NCBI RefSeq assembly: GCF_022664455.2
Contig: NZ_JAKRKC020000001.1
Span: 3,725,001 to 3,789,000, forward strand
DNA from: Actinomadura luzonensis
GTDB taxonomy: Bacteria > Actinomycetota > Actinomycetes > Streptosporangiales > Streptosporangiaceae
Direction: 5' to 3'
DNA length: 64,000 nucleotides
Below are positions 8,829 to 17,218 of this stretch, piece by piece. Within the stretch, counting starts at the first letter, position 1, and each line of letters begins with the position of its first letter. The notes under the pieces were generated by a model that was not told the origin of the DNA, searched no databases, and saw only the letters and a program-made list of their open reading frames with translations. A program made the translations under genes and the position numbers.

Positions 8829-9007
8829 GTCCGCTCGATTCGGCTCGCAGGCAACGGCTTCCTCCCGTGACGGATCGGCGGGGGGAGGCGGCTCCATGAT
8901 CGCGTCTCGGGCAAGCGGGGACAAGTTTCCGCAGGTGGCTGGCGTGGCGGCCGAGCAGATCGGGACGATCGGCTTAACCTGCGGAAACAGGACGGAGGGA
9001 GCAGACG

Positions 9008-9187
9008 ATGAGCAAGTCCCGGCACCCGGGCGGTCAGCCCGCCGCGAGGCCCCCCGACGTCCCGGACAGGGGGCCGTGGCGGCTGCTGGGCAAGCTGATG
9101 GAGCGCTTCCTGCTGGCCGTGATCGCGCTGCACCTCGCCCGCCGCGCGTTCGGCCGCCGCAGGCGCCGCCCCCGGCCGGACGCGTGA
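9008..9187 (+). CDS. Small single-pass membrane protein
   Basis: An ATG preceded by GGAGGGAG opens a 59-residue protein with a Pro-rich N-terminus, one amphipathic to hydrophobic helix (LLGKLMERFLLAVIALHLA) and a strongly basic tail (RRAFGRRRRRPRPDA). No family is recognised. It faces away from ccmF and towards the formate dehydrogenase downstream end; the good ribosome-binding site is the main support. Confidence 0.55.
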   Translation: MSKSRHPGGQPAARPPDVPDRGPWRLLGKLMERFLLAVIALHLARRAFGRRRRRPRPDA

Positions 9188-9197
9188 CCGCGGGCGG

Positions 9198-9341
9198 TCA
9201 ACGCACGATGAGGCCGGCGTCGGCCAGGACGGAGAAGAGCAGGCCGAGGCAGAGCAGCGCCACCGGCCACACCTTCTGGGTGAGCGCGACCAGGACCCCG
9301 GCGAGCAGGGCGACGACGGCGAGGAGGGTGAGGACGTCCAT
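9198..9341 (-). CDS. Small two-helix membrane protein downstream of nrfD
   Basis: The 47-residue product (from MDVLTLLAVVALLAGV to LFSVLADAGLIVR) is almost wholly two transmembrane helices. It begins 30 bp after the nrfD stop on the same strand and is probably co-transcribed with the formate dehydrogenase genes. No family assigned; a small accessory or holin-like membrane peptide are both possible. Confidence 0.5.
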   Translation of the reverse strand: MDVLTLLAVVALLAGVLVALTQKVWPVALLCLGLLFSVLADAGLIVR

Positions 9342-9371
9342 GGCGCTCGTACCTGCCCCCGCGCCGCGCTC

Positions 9372-10412
9372 TCAGGCTCGCCGCTCCGCGGACAGGCGCG
9401 CACGCTGCGGCTCCACCGTGTACCTCGGGTCGCCGGCCGAGGCCACGCCCGCGTGGAAGATCCCGAACCGGGTGCAGGCGGAGCCCGCCAGCAGGGCCGC
9501 CCCGGCGACGACGGCGGCGGCGCGGCTGCGGCGGCCCGCGGTCGCGCCGAGCAGCGCCCCCGCCACCGACAGGCCCTCGCCCAGCCGCGCCAGCCGGCCC
9601 TTGCCCTGCCTGAGCGGCTCGGCGACGACGGGGCCGAGCCGGCGTTCCATGGCCTTGGCGGCGGCGACCTCGACGGCGGTGCCGAGCAGGGCGGCGTTGC
9701 GGGCCGGGCCCGCCTCGGCGACCGGCGCGGCGAACATGCCGAGCCCCCCGGCCGCCGACATGGCCGACCCGGCGAACAGCAGCGGCATCTCGCGGTGCCC
9801 GCCGTGCCAGAGCGGGACGGCGGTGTCGGAGATCAGCGCCGCCGTGTAGGTGGCGACGGCCGCGCCGGTCAGGCCCGCCCCGGCGCTCGCGGCCCGGCCG
9901 AGCCGCGGGAACAGGCCCGTGACGGCGGTGGCGGCGGCCAGCCCGGCCTGCGGCCCGTACGCGCTGAGGATCCAGGTCCCGACGCTCATCGGCGAGGTCA
10001 CCTTGAACACCCGCAACATGTTCACGAACCGGGACGGCCGGCCCAGGTCGTGGATGAGGGCGTACAACGAGCCGCCCACCGCGCACAGCGCCCCCGCCTT
10101 GCCCGCGCGCGCCAGCCGCGGCCGGCCGGTCAGGTCGGCCGCCGCGGCCAGGATCGAGGAGGCCCCCGCCAGGCCGCCGAGGAACAGGTAGCCGGCGATG
10201 TCGTGGTCGTGCCAGGTCGGCTCGTTCAGCACCGGCAGGCCGTAGTAGGAGCGGAACCCGGCGGGCGGCACCATCGGCTGCTCGCCGCGCCGCCTGCGCC
10301 CGCCGGCCGAGCCGACCGTCGCCTCCCGCTCGGGCCGCAGCGCGGGGTCGTCGTCCATGCGGACGTCGGTCTGGACGTCCGAGCGGGCCACGTCGGGCCG
10401 GTCCTCGTTCAC
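9372..10412 (-). CDS. nrfD: NrfD-type membrane anchor of formate dehydrogenase
   Basis: The 346-residue protein starts at a GTG that overlaps the stop of the iron-sulfur subunit (GTGA, 4 bp). An unusual hydrophilic N-terminus of about 55 residues precedes FRSYYGLPVLNEPTWHDHDIAGYLFLGGLAGASS, the start of an NrfD/PsrC-type integral membrane protein with multiple helices and the conserved DLGRPSRFVNMLRVFK segment. It anchors the dehydrogenase and passes electrons to the quinone pool. It is the last subunit gene of the set. Confidence 0.85.
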   Translation of the reverse strand: MNEDRPDVARSDVQTDVRMDDDPALRPEREATVGSAGGRRRRGEQPMVPPAGFRSYYGLPVLNEPTWHDHDIAGYLFLGGLAGASSILAAAADLTGRPRLARAGKAGALCAVGGSLYALIHDLGRPSRFVNMLRVFKVTSPMSVGTWILSAYGPQAGLAAATAVTGLFPRLGRAASAGAGLTGAAVATYTAALISDTAVPLWHGGHREMPLLFAGSAMSAAGGLGMFAAPVAEAGPARNAALLGTAVEVAAAKAMERRLGPVVAEPLRQGKGRLARLGEGLSVAGALLGATAGRRSRAAAVVAGAALLAGSACTRFGIFHAGVASAGDPRYTVEPQRARLSAERRA

Positions 10413-11239
10413 GTGCGGCTCCCCCAGGTGGCCACGGCGATGCCGGCCAGCAGCACGGCCGCGGCGATGCCCGCCTGCCGCCACATCGACGGCAGGTCCC
10501 TCGTCGTCACCACCGGGTCCGGCGGCAGCCCGTACACCTCGGGCTCGTCCAGCAGCAGGAAGAACGCGCCCGTGCCGCCGACGCCGTCGTCCGGGTCGTG
10601 GCCGTACAGGCGGGCGGAGTCCACCCCCGCGGCCCGCACCTGCTCCAGCCGCCGCGCGGCGCGCTCGCGCAGCTCGTCCAGCTCGCCGAACTGGATGGAG
10701 TCGGTGGGGCAGCTCTTGGCGCAGGCCGGCTCCTGGCCGACGCCGAGCCGGTCGTAGCACAGGGTGCACTTGGCGGCGACGCCGGTGCTCTCCCGCTTGC
10801 CGATCACCCCGTACGGGCAGGCCGGCACGCAGTAGCCGCACCCGTTGCACACGTCGTCCTGCACGACGACGGTCCCGAACTCGGTGCGGAACAACGACCC
10901 GGTCGGGCACACGTCGAGGCAGGCCGCGTGGGTGCAGTGCTTGCACACGTCGGAGGCCATCAGCCAGCGGAAGTCCATGTCGCCGAAGCCGTGCTGCTGG
11001 TGGCCGAGCGGGCGCGGCTGCTCGACGAAGGCCACGTGCCGCCAGGTGTCGGCGCTGAGGCTCTGGGTGTTGTCGTAGGACATGCCGGTGAAGGCGAGCC
11101 CGTCCTCGGGGACGGCGTTCCACTCCTTGCAGGCCACCTCGCACGCCTTGCAGCCGATGCAGATGCTGGTGTCGGTGAAGAAGCCCATCCGCTTGGGGTG
11201 GTCGGCGTAGCCGCTCTCGGTCGCCGGGTCGGCGGTCAT
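10409..11239 (-). CDS. fdnH: Formate dehydrogenase iron-sulfur subunit
   Basis: The 276-residue protein has four [4Fe-4S] ferredoxin motifs: CIGCKACEVACKEW, CKHCTHAACLDVCPTGS, CNGCGYCVPACPYG and CTLCYDRLGVGQEPACAKSCP (interleaved pairs). A C-terminal helix (GIAAAVLLAGIAVATW) anchors it in the membrane, as in FdnH/HybA relatives. It relays electrons from the molybdenum subunit to the NrfD anchor. It starts 3 bp after the alpha-subunit stop and overlaps nrfD by 4 bp, so expression is tightly coupled. Confidence 0.93.
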   Translation of the reverse strand: MTADPATESGYADHPKRMGFFTDTSICIGCKACEVACKEWNAVPEDGLAFTGMSYDNTQSLSADTWRHVAFVEQPRPLGHQQHGFGDMDFRWLMASDVCKHCTHAACLDVCPTGSLFRTEFGTVVVQDDVCNGCGYCVPACPYGVIGKRESTGVAAKCTLCYDRLGVGQEPACAKSCPTDSIQFGELDELRERAARRLEQVRAAGVDSARLYGHDPDDGVGGTGAFFLLLDEPEVYGLPPDPVVTTRDLPSMWRQAGIAAAVLLAGIAVATWGSRT

Positions 11240-11242
11240 GGC

Positions 11243-14200
11243 TCAGACCTCCATGCCGGTGCGGTCGGTGACGCCCGCGCGGCGTTGCTGGTCGCGGACG
11301 AGGTCGTCGCGTCCCGCGCCCCGGGGGCGGCGGCCCGGCCGGATGTCGGCGGAGAACGCCTTGACCTCCTGGATGTGGGAGTTCGGGTCGAGGGTGATGG
11401 ACGACAGCTCGTTGGCGGCGTCGCCGGTGGCCAGGCCGTTCGGGCCGTAGTGGAACGGCAGCCCGATCTGGTGCACCACCTGGCCGTCCAGGTGCAGCGC
11501 GGCGATCCGGCGGGTGACCAGCACCCGCGCCTCGATGACGTTGCGGGCGGTGACGATCGTGGCCCAGTCGCCGTGCACGAGGCCGCGCTCTGCGGCCAGC
11601 TCGGGCGAGACCTCGCAGAACATCTCCGGCTGCAGCTCGGCCAGGTACGGCACGGTGCGGCTCATCCCGCCGGCGGTGAAGTGCTCGGTCAGCCGGTAGG
11701 TGGTCACCACGTACGGGTAGAGGCCGGCGCCGGGCTCGCCGCCGCTGGGGTTGGCCCGGTTGTGCTCGTGCGGGTAGACCATGCGGGCCGGGTTGCGCTG
11801 CTGGTGCGGGTACAGCGGGTTGGGCACCGGCGAGTCCTGCGGCTCGTAGTGGGTGGGCAGCGGGCCGTCCAGCACCCCGGCCGGGGCGAACAGCCAGCCC
11901 TTGCCGTCGGCCTGCATGATGAACGGGTCGATGCCGGAGATCGCGTCGGTGCCGGTGGCGTCCGGGGCGGGCCGGTAGCCGGGCGGCTTGTCCGGCTCGA
12001 AGTCGGGCACGTCGTAGCCGGTCCAGCGGCCCTCGGCGGCGTCCCACCAGACGAGCTTCTTGCGCTCGCTCCACGGGGAGCCGTCGGGACGGGCCGAGGC
12101 CCGGTTGTAGAGCAGGCGCCGGTTGTCGGGCCAGGCCCACGCCCATTCGGCGGCGATCCAGTTCTGCTCGGTGGCGGGCTTGCGGCGGGCGGCCTGGTTG
12201 ACGCCGTCCTGGTAGACGCCGCAGTAGATCCAGCAGCCGCACGAGGTGGAGCCGTCCGCCTTGAGCGCGCTGTAGCCCGGCAGCGGGCCGCCGTGCTCGT
12301 CCCAGCCGTTGATCTCGGCGAGGACGGCCTCGGCGACCGGCTCGGCCTGGGCGCCCTCGACCGGGTAGTCCCAGGTGAGGGCGAGCAGCGGCGCGTCCAT
12401 GGGGTCGGTGGAGCCGGCCAGCTTCTCCCGGATGATCCGGCCCAGGTGGTACATGAACCACAGCTCGCTGCGGGCGTCGCCGGCCGGCTCGACCGCCTGG
12501 TGGTGCCATTGGAGCATGCGGTTGGTGTTGGTGAAGCTGCCGTTCTTCTCGGTGTGGGCGGCGGCGGGCAGGAAGAACACCTCGGTGCCGATGTCCTCGG
12601 TGCGCAGCTCCCCTGACTCGGTCTCGGGGCCGTCCTGCCACCAGGTGGCCGACTCGATGAGGTTGAAGTCGCGCACCACGAGCCAGTCGAGCTTCGCCAT
12701 GCCGAGGCGCTGCATCCTGGCGTTCGCCGAGCCGACGGCCGGGTTCTCGCCGAGCAGGAAGTAGCCCTTGCAGGTGCCGTCGAGCTGGGCCAGCACGGTG
12801 TCGTACGTGCTGTGGCTGCCGGTCAGGCGGGGCAGCCAGTCGAAGCGGAAGTCGTTGTCCGCCCGCGCCTCGGCGCCCCACCACGCCTTGAGCAGGCTGA
12901 TCAGGTAGGCGGGCATGTTGACCCAGTGGCCCTTGTGGGCGGCGTCGGCGACGAGGAAGTCGTTCAGCGTCTCGTGCCGGTGGGCGTGCGGCATCGGGAT
13001 GTAGCCCGGCAGCAGGTTGAACAGCGTCGGGATGTCGCTGGAGCCCTGGATGCTGGCGTGGCCGCGCAGCGCCTGGATGCCGCCGCCGGGGCGGCCCATG
13101 TTGCCGAGCAGGAGCTGCAGGATGCAGGCGGCGCGGATGAACTGGGAGCCGTCGCTGTGCTGCGTCCAGCCGACCGCGTAGACGAACTCGGCGGTGCGCT
13201 CGGGCCCGGAGTTCTCCGTCAGGTGCCGGCAGACCTGCGCGAACAGCTCGGGCGGGACGCCGCAGGTGCGCTCCACCATTTCCGGGGTGTAGCGGGCGAA
13301 GTGCCGCTTGAGCACCTGGAGCACGCAGCGCGGGTGGCTCAGCGTCTCGTCGCGCTGCGGGACGCCCTCCATGGGGTGCCCGATCGCGCCGCGCGTCTCG
13401 GCGCCGCCGGCGCGCCGCTCGGCGTAGTCCTCGTCGCGATCGCCGGAGGCGGGCGCGGCCGTGGTGCCCTCGTACTGCCAGCTCTCGCCGCTGTAGTGCC
13501 GCCGCTCCGGGTCGAAGCCGGAGAACAGCCCGTCGAGGTCCTCGGTGTCGCGGTAGTCCTCGCGGAGGACGGTGGCCGCGTTGGTGTAGTTGACCACGAA
13601 CTCGCGGAAGTACAGGTCGTTCTGCAGGACGTGGTTGATGATCCCGCCGAGGAAGGCCACGTCGGAGCCGGCCCGGATCGGCACGTGCAGGTCCGCCATC
13701 GCGCTGGTCCTGGTGAAGCGCGGGTCCACGTGGATGACGACCGCGCCGCGCGCCTTGGCCTCCATCACCCACTGGAAGCCCACCGGGTGGGCCTCGGCGA
13801 AGTTCGAGCCCTGGATGACGATGCAGTCGGAGTGCTGGAGGTCCTGGAGGAACGTGGTCGCGCCGCCCCGCCCGAACGACGTGCCGAGCCCGACCACGGT
13901 GGAGCTGTGGCACACCCGGGCCTGGTTCTCGATCTGCACCACGCCGAGCGCCGTCAGCAGCTTCTTGATGAGGTAGTTCTCCTCGTTGTCGAGCGTGGCG
14001 CCGCCGAGGCTGGCGATGCCCATCGTGCGGGCGGTGCGCCTGCCGTCCTTCTCCCACTCCCAGCTCGCCCGCCGGGTGGCGATGACCCGGTCGGCGATCA
14101 TGTCCATGGCGGTGCCGAGGTCGAGCTCCTGCCAGCCGGCCGCGTGCGGCGGCCGGTAGAGGACCCGGTGCAGGCGGCTGCCGCCAGTGGTGAGCTGGAG

Positions 14201-14476
14201 CGTGGCCGCGCCCTTCGGGCACAGCCGGCCGCGGCTGACCGGCGAGTCGGGGTCGCCCTCGATGTGCACGACCCGCTCGTCCTTGACGTAGACGTTCTGC
14301 GCGCAGCCGACCGCGCAGTACGGGCACACCGACTTGACCACGCGGTCCGCCTCGGCGGTACGGGCCCGCAGGCCGTCGGTGCGGGCCGAGCGGACCGCCG
14401 CGCCCCGGCCGAGCCGGTCCCGGCCGGTGAGCTGGCGCAGCAGCGGCCAGGAGGACAGCCCGTCAGGGAGGTTCAT
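11243..14476 (-). CDS. fdnG: Formate dehydrogenase molybdopterin (alpha) subunit, Cys type
   Basis: This 1077-residue enzyme oxidises formate to CO2 at a bis-molybdopterin site. The N-terminal [4Fe-4S] cluster is held by CPYCAVGC (Cys51, 54, 58) and Cys86. The metal ligand is Cys189 in NQARVCHSSTVVGLG, where E. coli FdnG has selenocysteine, so no SECIS element is needed. There is no twin-arginine signal peptide; the active site is therefore predicted to face the cytoplasm, unlike E. coli FDH-N. The ATG overlaps the upstream HTH gene stop by 4 bp (ATGA). Length is full for the family. fdhD and the Mo-cofactor genes are not in the window. Confidence 0.95.
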   Translation of the reverse strand: MNLPDGLSSWPLLRQLTGRDRLGRGAAVRSARTDGLRARTAEADRVVKSVCPYCAVGCAQNVYVKDERVVHIEGDPDSPVSRGRLCPKGAATLQLTTGGSRLHRVLYRPPHAAGWQELDLGTAMDMIADRVIATRRASWEWEKDGRRTARTMGIASLGGATLDNEENYLIKKLLTALGVVQIENQARVCHSSTVVGLGTSFGRGGATTFLQDLQHSDCIVIQGSNFAEAHPVGFQWVMEAKARGAVVIHVDPRFTRTSAMADLHVPIRAGSDVAFLGGIINHVLQNDLYFREFVVNYTNAATVLREDYRDTEDLDGLFSGFDPERRHYSGESWQYEGTTAAPASGDRDEDYAERRAGGAETRGAIGHPMEGVPQRDETLSHPRCVLQVLKRHFARYTPEMVERTCGVPPELFAQVCRHLTENSGPERTAEFVYAVGWTQHSDGSQFIRAACILQLLLGNMGRPGGGIQALRGHASIQGSSDIPTLFNLLPGYIPMPHAHRHETLNDFLVADAAHKGHWVNMPAYLISLLKAWWGAEARADNDFRFDWLPRLTGSHSTYDTVLAQLDGTCKGYFLLGENPAVGSANARMQRLGMAKLDWLVVRDFNLIESATWWQDGPETESGELRTEDIGTEVFFLPAAAHTEKNGSFTNTNRMLQWHHQAVEPAGDARSELWFMYHLGRIIREKLAGSTDPMDAPLLALTWDYPVEGAQAEPVAEAVLAEINGWDEHGGPLPGYSALKADGSTSCGCWIYCGVYQDGVNQAARRKPATEQNWIAAEWAWAWPDNRRLLYNRASARPDGSPWSERKKLVWWDAAEGRWTGYDVPDFEPDKPPGYRPAPDATGTDAISGIDPFIMQADGKGWLFAPAGVLDGPLPTHYEPQDSPVPNPLYPHQQRNPARMVYPHEHNRANPSGGEPGAGLYPYVVTTYRLTEHFTAGGMSRTVPYLAELQPEMFCEVSPELAAERGLVHGDWATIVTARNVIEARVLVTRRIAALHLDGQVVHQIGLPFHYGPNGLATGDAANELSSITLDPNSHIQEVKAFSADIRPGRRPRGAGRDDLVRDQQRRAGVTDRTGMEV

Positions 14477-14844
14477 GACCGGCCGCCCTTCGCCCGGCGC
14501 CTGCCGTTGCCCTTGCCGTTGCTCTTGCCGTTGTTCTCGCCGCTACTGGTGCTGGGGGCGGCCGGGGTGGCCGCCCGCTCGCTCCACGCGCGCCTGCGGA
14601 TCCAGGCGTGCACGTCCTCGCGCACGGTCGGGTTCACCTCGCGCGGGTTGACCAGGCGCTGGGCGTGCGAGGGCAGCATGCCGGGCCGCTCCCGCTGCTT
14701 GCGGGTGACGGTGTCGCCGCCGTCGGCCGGGATGCCGGTCGCGATCAGATACGCCCGCCCGGCCGGGACGCCCAGCCGCCCGGCGATCTCGTCGTAGCCG
14801 TGTCCCTGCGCCAGCAGCCGCAGCACCTGCTCCTTGCTCGGCAT
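14473..14844 (-). CDS. Small HTH-like protein coupled to formate dehydrogenase
   Basis: The 123-residue product begins MPSKEQVLRLLAQGHGYDEI and carries an N-terminal helix-turn-helix-like segment (YDEIAGRLGVPAGRAYLIAT) similar to sigma-region-4 or resolvase-type HTHs. The rest is polar and basic, ending in a Ser/Asn/Gly/Lys-rich tail. Its stop overlaps the alpha-subunit ATG by 4 bp, so it is produced together with the enzyme and may regulate or assemble it. A role is inferred only from position. Confidence 0.7.
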   Translation of the reverse strand: MPSKEQVLRLLAQGHGYDEIAGRLGVPAGRAYLIATGIPADGGDTVTRKQRERPGMLPSHAQRLVNPREVNPTVREDVHAWIRRRAWSERAATPAAPSTSSGENNGKSNGKGNGRRRAKGGRS

Positions 14845-14965
14845 GGTCCCGCCCCCGCCTTCGTGGCTCGCCTCGTCCGTGGGTCGCATGCCGTCCCGTT
14901 CCCGGCCCGTGATCGGCGGAAAACCAGCGCCTTGTCCTGAGGGGTGCATGTTCCGGCAAAGCGGC

Positions 14966-14977
14966 GGGGTATACCCC
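14966..14977. promoter_or_regulatory. GGGGTATACCCC palindrome in divergent promoter region
   Basis: A perfect 12-bp palindrome ends 4 bp before the dioxygenase ATG and lies 122 bp upstream of the formate dehydrogenase HTH gene. GGGGTA/TACCCC half-sites resemble those of CsoR-like metal sensors but in the reverse orientation, so the identity of the binder is open. Confidence 0.4.
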
Positions 14978-14981
14978 CCGG

Positions 14982-15926
14982 ATGACGACGGAGACGGGCG
15001 TGCGGGTCAGGCCGGTGGCGGGGCACATCGGCGCGGAGATCGACGGCGTGGACCTCAAGGCCGGGCCGGACGAGGCGACGGTCGCCGCGATCCGCGAGGC
15101 CCTGTGGCGGTGGAAGGTGGTCTTCTTCCGCGGGCAGTGGCTCGACCACGCCGCGCACGTGGCGCTGGCCCGCCGCTTCGGCGAGCCGGTGGTGCTGCGG
15201 AGGCGCGGCTCGGCCTCGCCCGCCGGCTTCCCCGAGGTGGAGACCACGGCCGACCGGCTGGAGCTGGCCGGCCGGTTCGGCATGGAGCGCGAGGAGTGGC
15301 TGGAGCGGCGGCGGCACTCGTACCTGCGGGGGTGGCACTGCGACCACGGGGCGCGCGTCGACCCGCCGGCCGCGACGATCCTGCGGGCCGAGACCGTGCC
15401 GGCGTACGGGGGCGACACCACGTGGGCCAACCTCGCCGCCGCCTACGCCGGGCTGTCGGAGCCGGTGCGGCGCCTCGTCGACGGGCTGCGCGCCGAGCAC
15501 CGGCTCGGCGTCGGCTACCAGCCGCGCCCGCAGGACGACGCCTACGTCCGGCACCTGCTCGGCCACCAGATCGCGACCCTGCACCCGCTGGTGCGGGTGC
15601 ACCCGGAGACGGGCGAGCGGCTGCTGTACGTCAACGGCTACTACGTCGAGCGGATCGCGGAGGTCTCCAGGCTGGAGAGCGGGGCGCTGCTGGAGATGCT
15701 GCTCCAGCAGGCCGTCCGCCCCGAGTACACCGTGCGCTTCCGGTGGCAGCCGGGCGACGTCGCGTTCTGGGACAACCGCGCCACCATGCACCTGGCCCCG
15801 TCCGACACCCAGCACCTCGGCCAGGCGCGCGTCATGCACCGGGTCATGCTGCACGGCGAGGTGCCGGTCGGCGCGGACGGCCGCCGCTCCGAGCCGATCA
15901 CCGGCCCGGAGCCCGGGAGCTGGTGA
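14982..15926 (+). CDS. TauD/TfdA-family 2-oxoglutarate-dependent dioxygenase
   Basis: The 314-residue enzyme has the Fe(II) facial triad pattern of the family: HxD in GWHCDHGARVDPP and the distal His in QARVMHRVMLHGE, with the 2-oxoglutarate-binding Arg in the same region. The N-terminal segment (HIGAEIDGVDLK, ALWRWKVVFFRGQWL) is typical of taurine/alkylsulfonate dioxygenases. It would hydroxylate a substrate with loss of CO2 from 2-oxoglutarate; the usual TauD substrates are sulfonates or aryloxyacids, but no sulfonate transporter is adjacent. It is transcribed away from the formate dehydrogenase genes. Confidence 0.88.
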   Translation: MTTETGVRVRPVAGHIGAEIDGVDLKAGPDEATVAAIREALWRWKVVFFRGQWLDHAAHVALARRFGEPVVLRRRGSASPAGFPEVETTADRLELAGRFGMEREEWLERRRHSYLRGWHCDHGARVDPPAATILRAETVPAYGGDTTWANLAAAYAGLSEPVRRLVDGLRAEHRLGVGYQPRPQDDAYVRHLLGHQIATLHPLVRVHPETGERLLYVNGYYVERIAEVSRLESGALLEMLLQQAVRPEYTVRFRWQPGDVAFWDNRATMHLAPSDTQHLGQARVMHRVMLHGEVPVGADGRRSEPITGPEPGSW

Positions 15927-15937
15927 GCCCGGGCTCC
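15908..15937. terminator. Bidirectional hairpin after the dioxygenase gene
   Basis: GGAGCCCGGG and CCCGGGCTCC form a perfect 10-bp stem with a 10-base loop that contains the dioxygenase stop codon. No U-tract follows. It separates convergent genes. Confidence 0.6.
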
Positions 15938-15956
15938 CGGAGGCCGCCGGACCAGG

Positions 15957-16520
15957 TCAGGACCGGCCGCGGCCGGTGAGGGCGTCGCGCAGCCGGTCCA
16001 CCAGGCCGGTCCCGGGGGCCAGCAGCTTGTTGCCGGGCGGGGTGTCGGGCGCGGAGGGGTGCGGGCGCGTCGGCGCGGTCTTCTTGGCCCGCTCGACCTT
16101 GGCGCCCAGCTCCTCGAGCTCCTCCTGGCTGCACGCCTCGCGCAGGCGCGGGAACAGGTCGTCCTCCTCCTCCCTGACGTGGTGCCGGATCTCGGTCATC
16201 AGCCGGTCCAGCGTGGGCCAGAACTCCTCGTCGCCGGGCTCCAGCCGCTCCAGGTCCTTCATCGTCCGCTCGGCCTCGGCGTGCTCGGCGATCTCGTGGT
16301 CGGCGATCTTGTCGCCGCCGGTCACGTGTTGCCGCACGGCCGGGTAGAGGTGCTCCTCCTCGGCCACGGAGTGGCGGACCAGCTCGATGACCACGTTCTC
16401 GGCCAGCAGCTTGGGGCGTTCGCCGATGGCGCCGCGCATGCCTTCGAGCTCGGTGAACATCTGCTCCACCTCGCGGTGGTCGGTCACCAGCACGGAGATC
16501 ACGTCGCGTTGGTCGGCCAT
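15957..16520 (-). CDS. Hemerythrin HHE-domain protein
   Basis: The 187-residue protein starts MADQRDVISVLVTDHREVEQ at the ATG at 16520 behind GGGGGAG. The HHE cation-binding repeats are visible as TDHREVEQMF, HSVAEEEHLYP, DHEIAEHAEAE and HHVREEEDDLFPRLRE, giving the His/Glu ligands of a diiron site in a four-helix bundle. Such proteins sense or store O2/NO or scavenge iron; they often respond to oxidative or nitrosative stress. The C-terminal 55 residues are basic and of unknown function. Confidence 0.9.
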   Translation of the reverse strand: MADQRDVISVLVTDHREVEQMFTELEGMRGAIGERPKLLAENVVIELVRHSVAEEEHLYPAVRQHVTGGDKIADHEIAEHAEAERTMKDLERLEPGDEEFWPTLDRLMTEIRHHVREEEDDLFPRLREACSQEELEELGAKVERAKKTAPTRPHPSAPDTPPGNKLLAPGTGLVDRLRDALTGRGRS

Positions 16521-16719
16521 GGGGCTCCCCCTTCGTTTGTCGTGGACACGGGCTGTCCCCATTCCCCCTGACGGCAGAAGAAACGCCGTAGGCGCGGGCG
16601 GTTCGGGGCGGGTGGAGCAGCGTCGATAAAAAGTCCCGTTTATTACGGATTGTGCGAGGTAGTGGGCGCGGGACGCCCCGCCGACAAAGGGCGGGCCGTG
16701 ACGCGACGCCCCCTGGGAG

Positions 16720-17151
16720 GTGAAGATCATCCTCGTCGTGGCATTGGCCATCCCGATCATGGCCCTGATCGGCCTGATGCTCATGCAGGTCCTGGAAGAG
16801 ACGCTGCTGCCCTCTTCCCCCGCTCCGGCATCCGGCCCCCGCACCCTCGCATCCGTCACCCCGGAAGCCTCCACCCCGGAAGCCTCCACCCCGGAACCCG
16901 TCGTCCCGGAACCCGTCGTTCCGGAGGCCGGCTCCGCGAGCCTTCCCCATGCTCAGCGCCGGCGCCCGTCCCACCGGACGCGCCGGTCCCCCAGCCCCCG
17001 CCCGCGGCACGCCGGGCGGCGGACCCTCCGCCACGTGCTGCCGCAGCGCGTGCTGCCGCAGCACGGGCGGCACGAGAGCGACGCCGCGCAGGCACCCGTC
17101 GCCACGGAGAGCCCCGCCCCCGTCGCGGTGGCCGTCGAGAGCCAGGGGTGA
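16720..17151 (+). CDS. Small membrane protein with Pro/Glu repeats
   Basis: A GTG preceded by GGGAG opens a 143-residue product with one N-terminal transmembrane helix (ILVVALAIPIMALIGLMLMQ) and a short acidic VLEETLL. Then come 15-bp tandem DNA repeats encoding TPEASTPEAS and PEPVVPEPVV, and an Arg/His-rich C-terminus. It has no recognised domain. The helix-VLEE start suggests a real anchored protein with an unstructured extracytoplasmic or cytoplasmic tail; the basic C-terminal part is less certain. Confidence 0.5.
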   Translation: MKIILVVALAIPIMALIGLMLMQVLEETLLPSSPAPASGPRTLASVTPEASTPEASTPEPVVPEPVVPEAGSASLPHAQRRRPSHRTRRSPSPRPRHAGRRTLRHVLPQRVLPQHGRHESDAAQAPVATESPAPVAVAVESQG

Positions 17152-17154
17152 GCG

Positions 17155-17194
17155 GAGCCCGGGACGCGCCTCACCGGGGCGCGGTCCCGGGCTC
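17155..17194. terminator. Strong hairpin between convergent genes
   Basis: GAGCCCGGGAC (17155-17165) pairs perfectly with GTCCCGGGCTC (17184-17194), extended inward by GCGCC/GGCGC. It lies directly after the Pro/Glu-repeat gene and before the convergent nuclease-like gene, so it can end both transcripts. Confidence 0.7.
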
Positions 17195-17218
17195 ACCCCC
17201 GCTCAACGGGGTGGGCGG

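Noticed and set aside
9372..14327. Open frame of 1651 codons spanning the formate dehydrogenase genes on the minus strand
   Set aside because: Only the NrfD part is coding. Upstream it is a wrong-frame reading of the two larger subunits, open because high GC removes stop codons.
11243..14476. Selenocysteine codon in the formate dehydrogenase alpha subunit
   Set aside because: The active-site position is a TGC Cys codon and the frame is open throughout, so no UGA recoding is involved.
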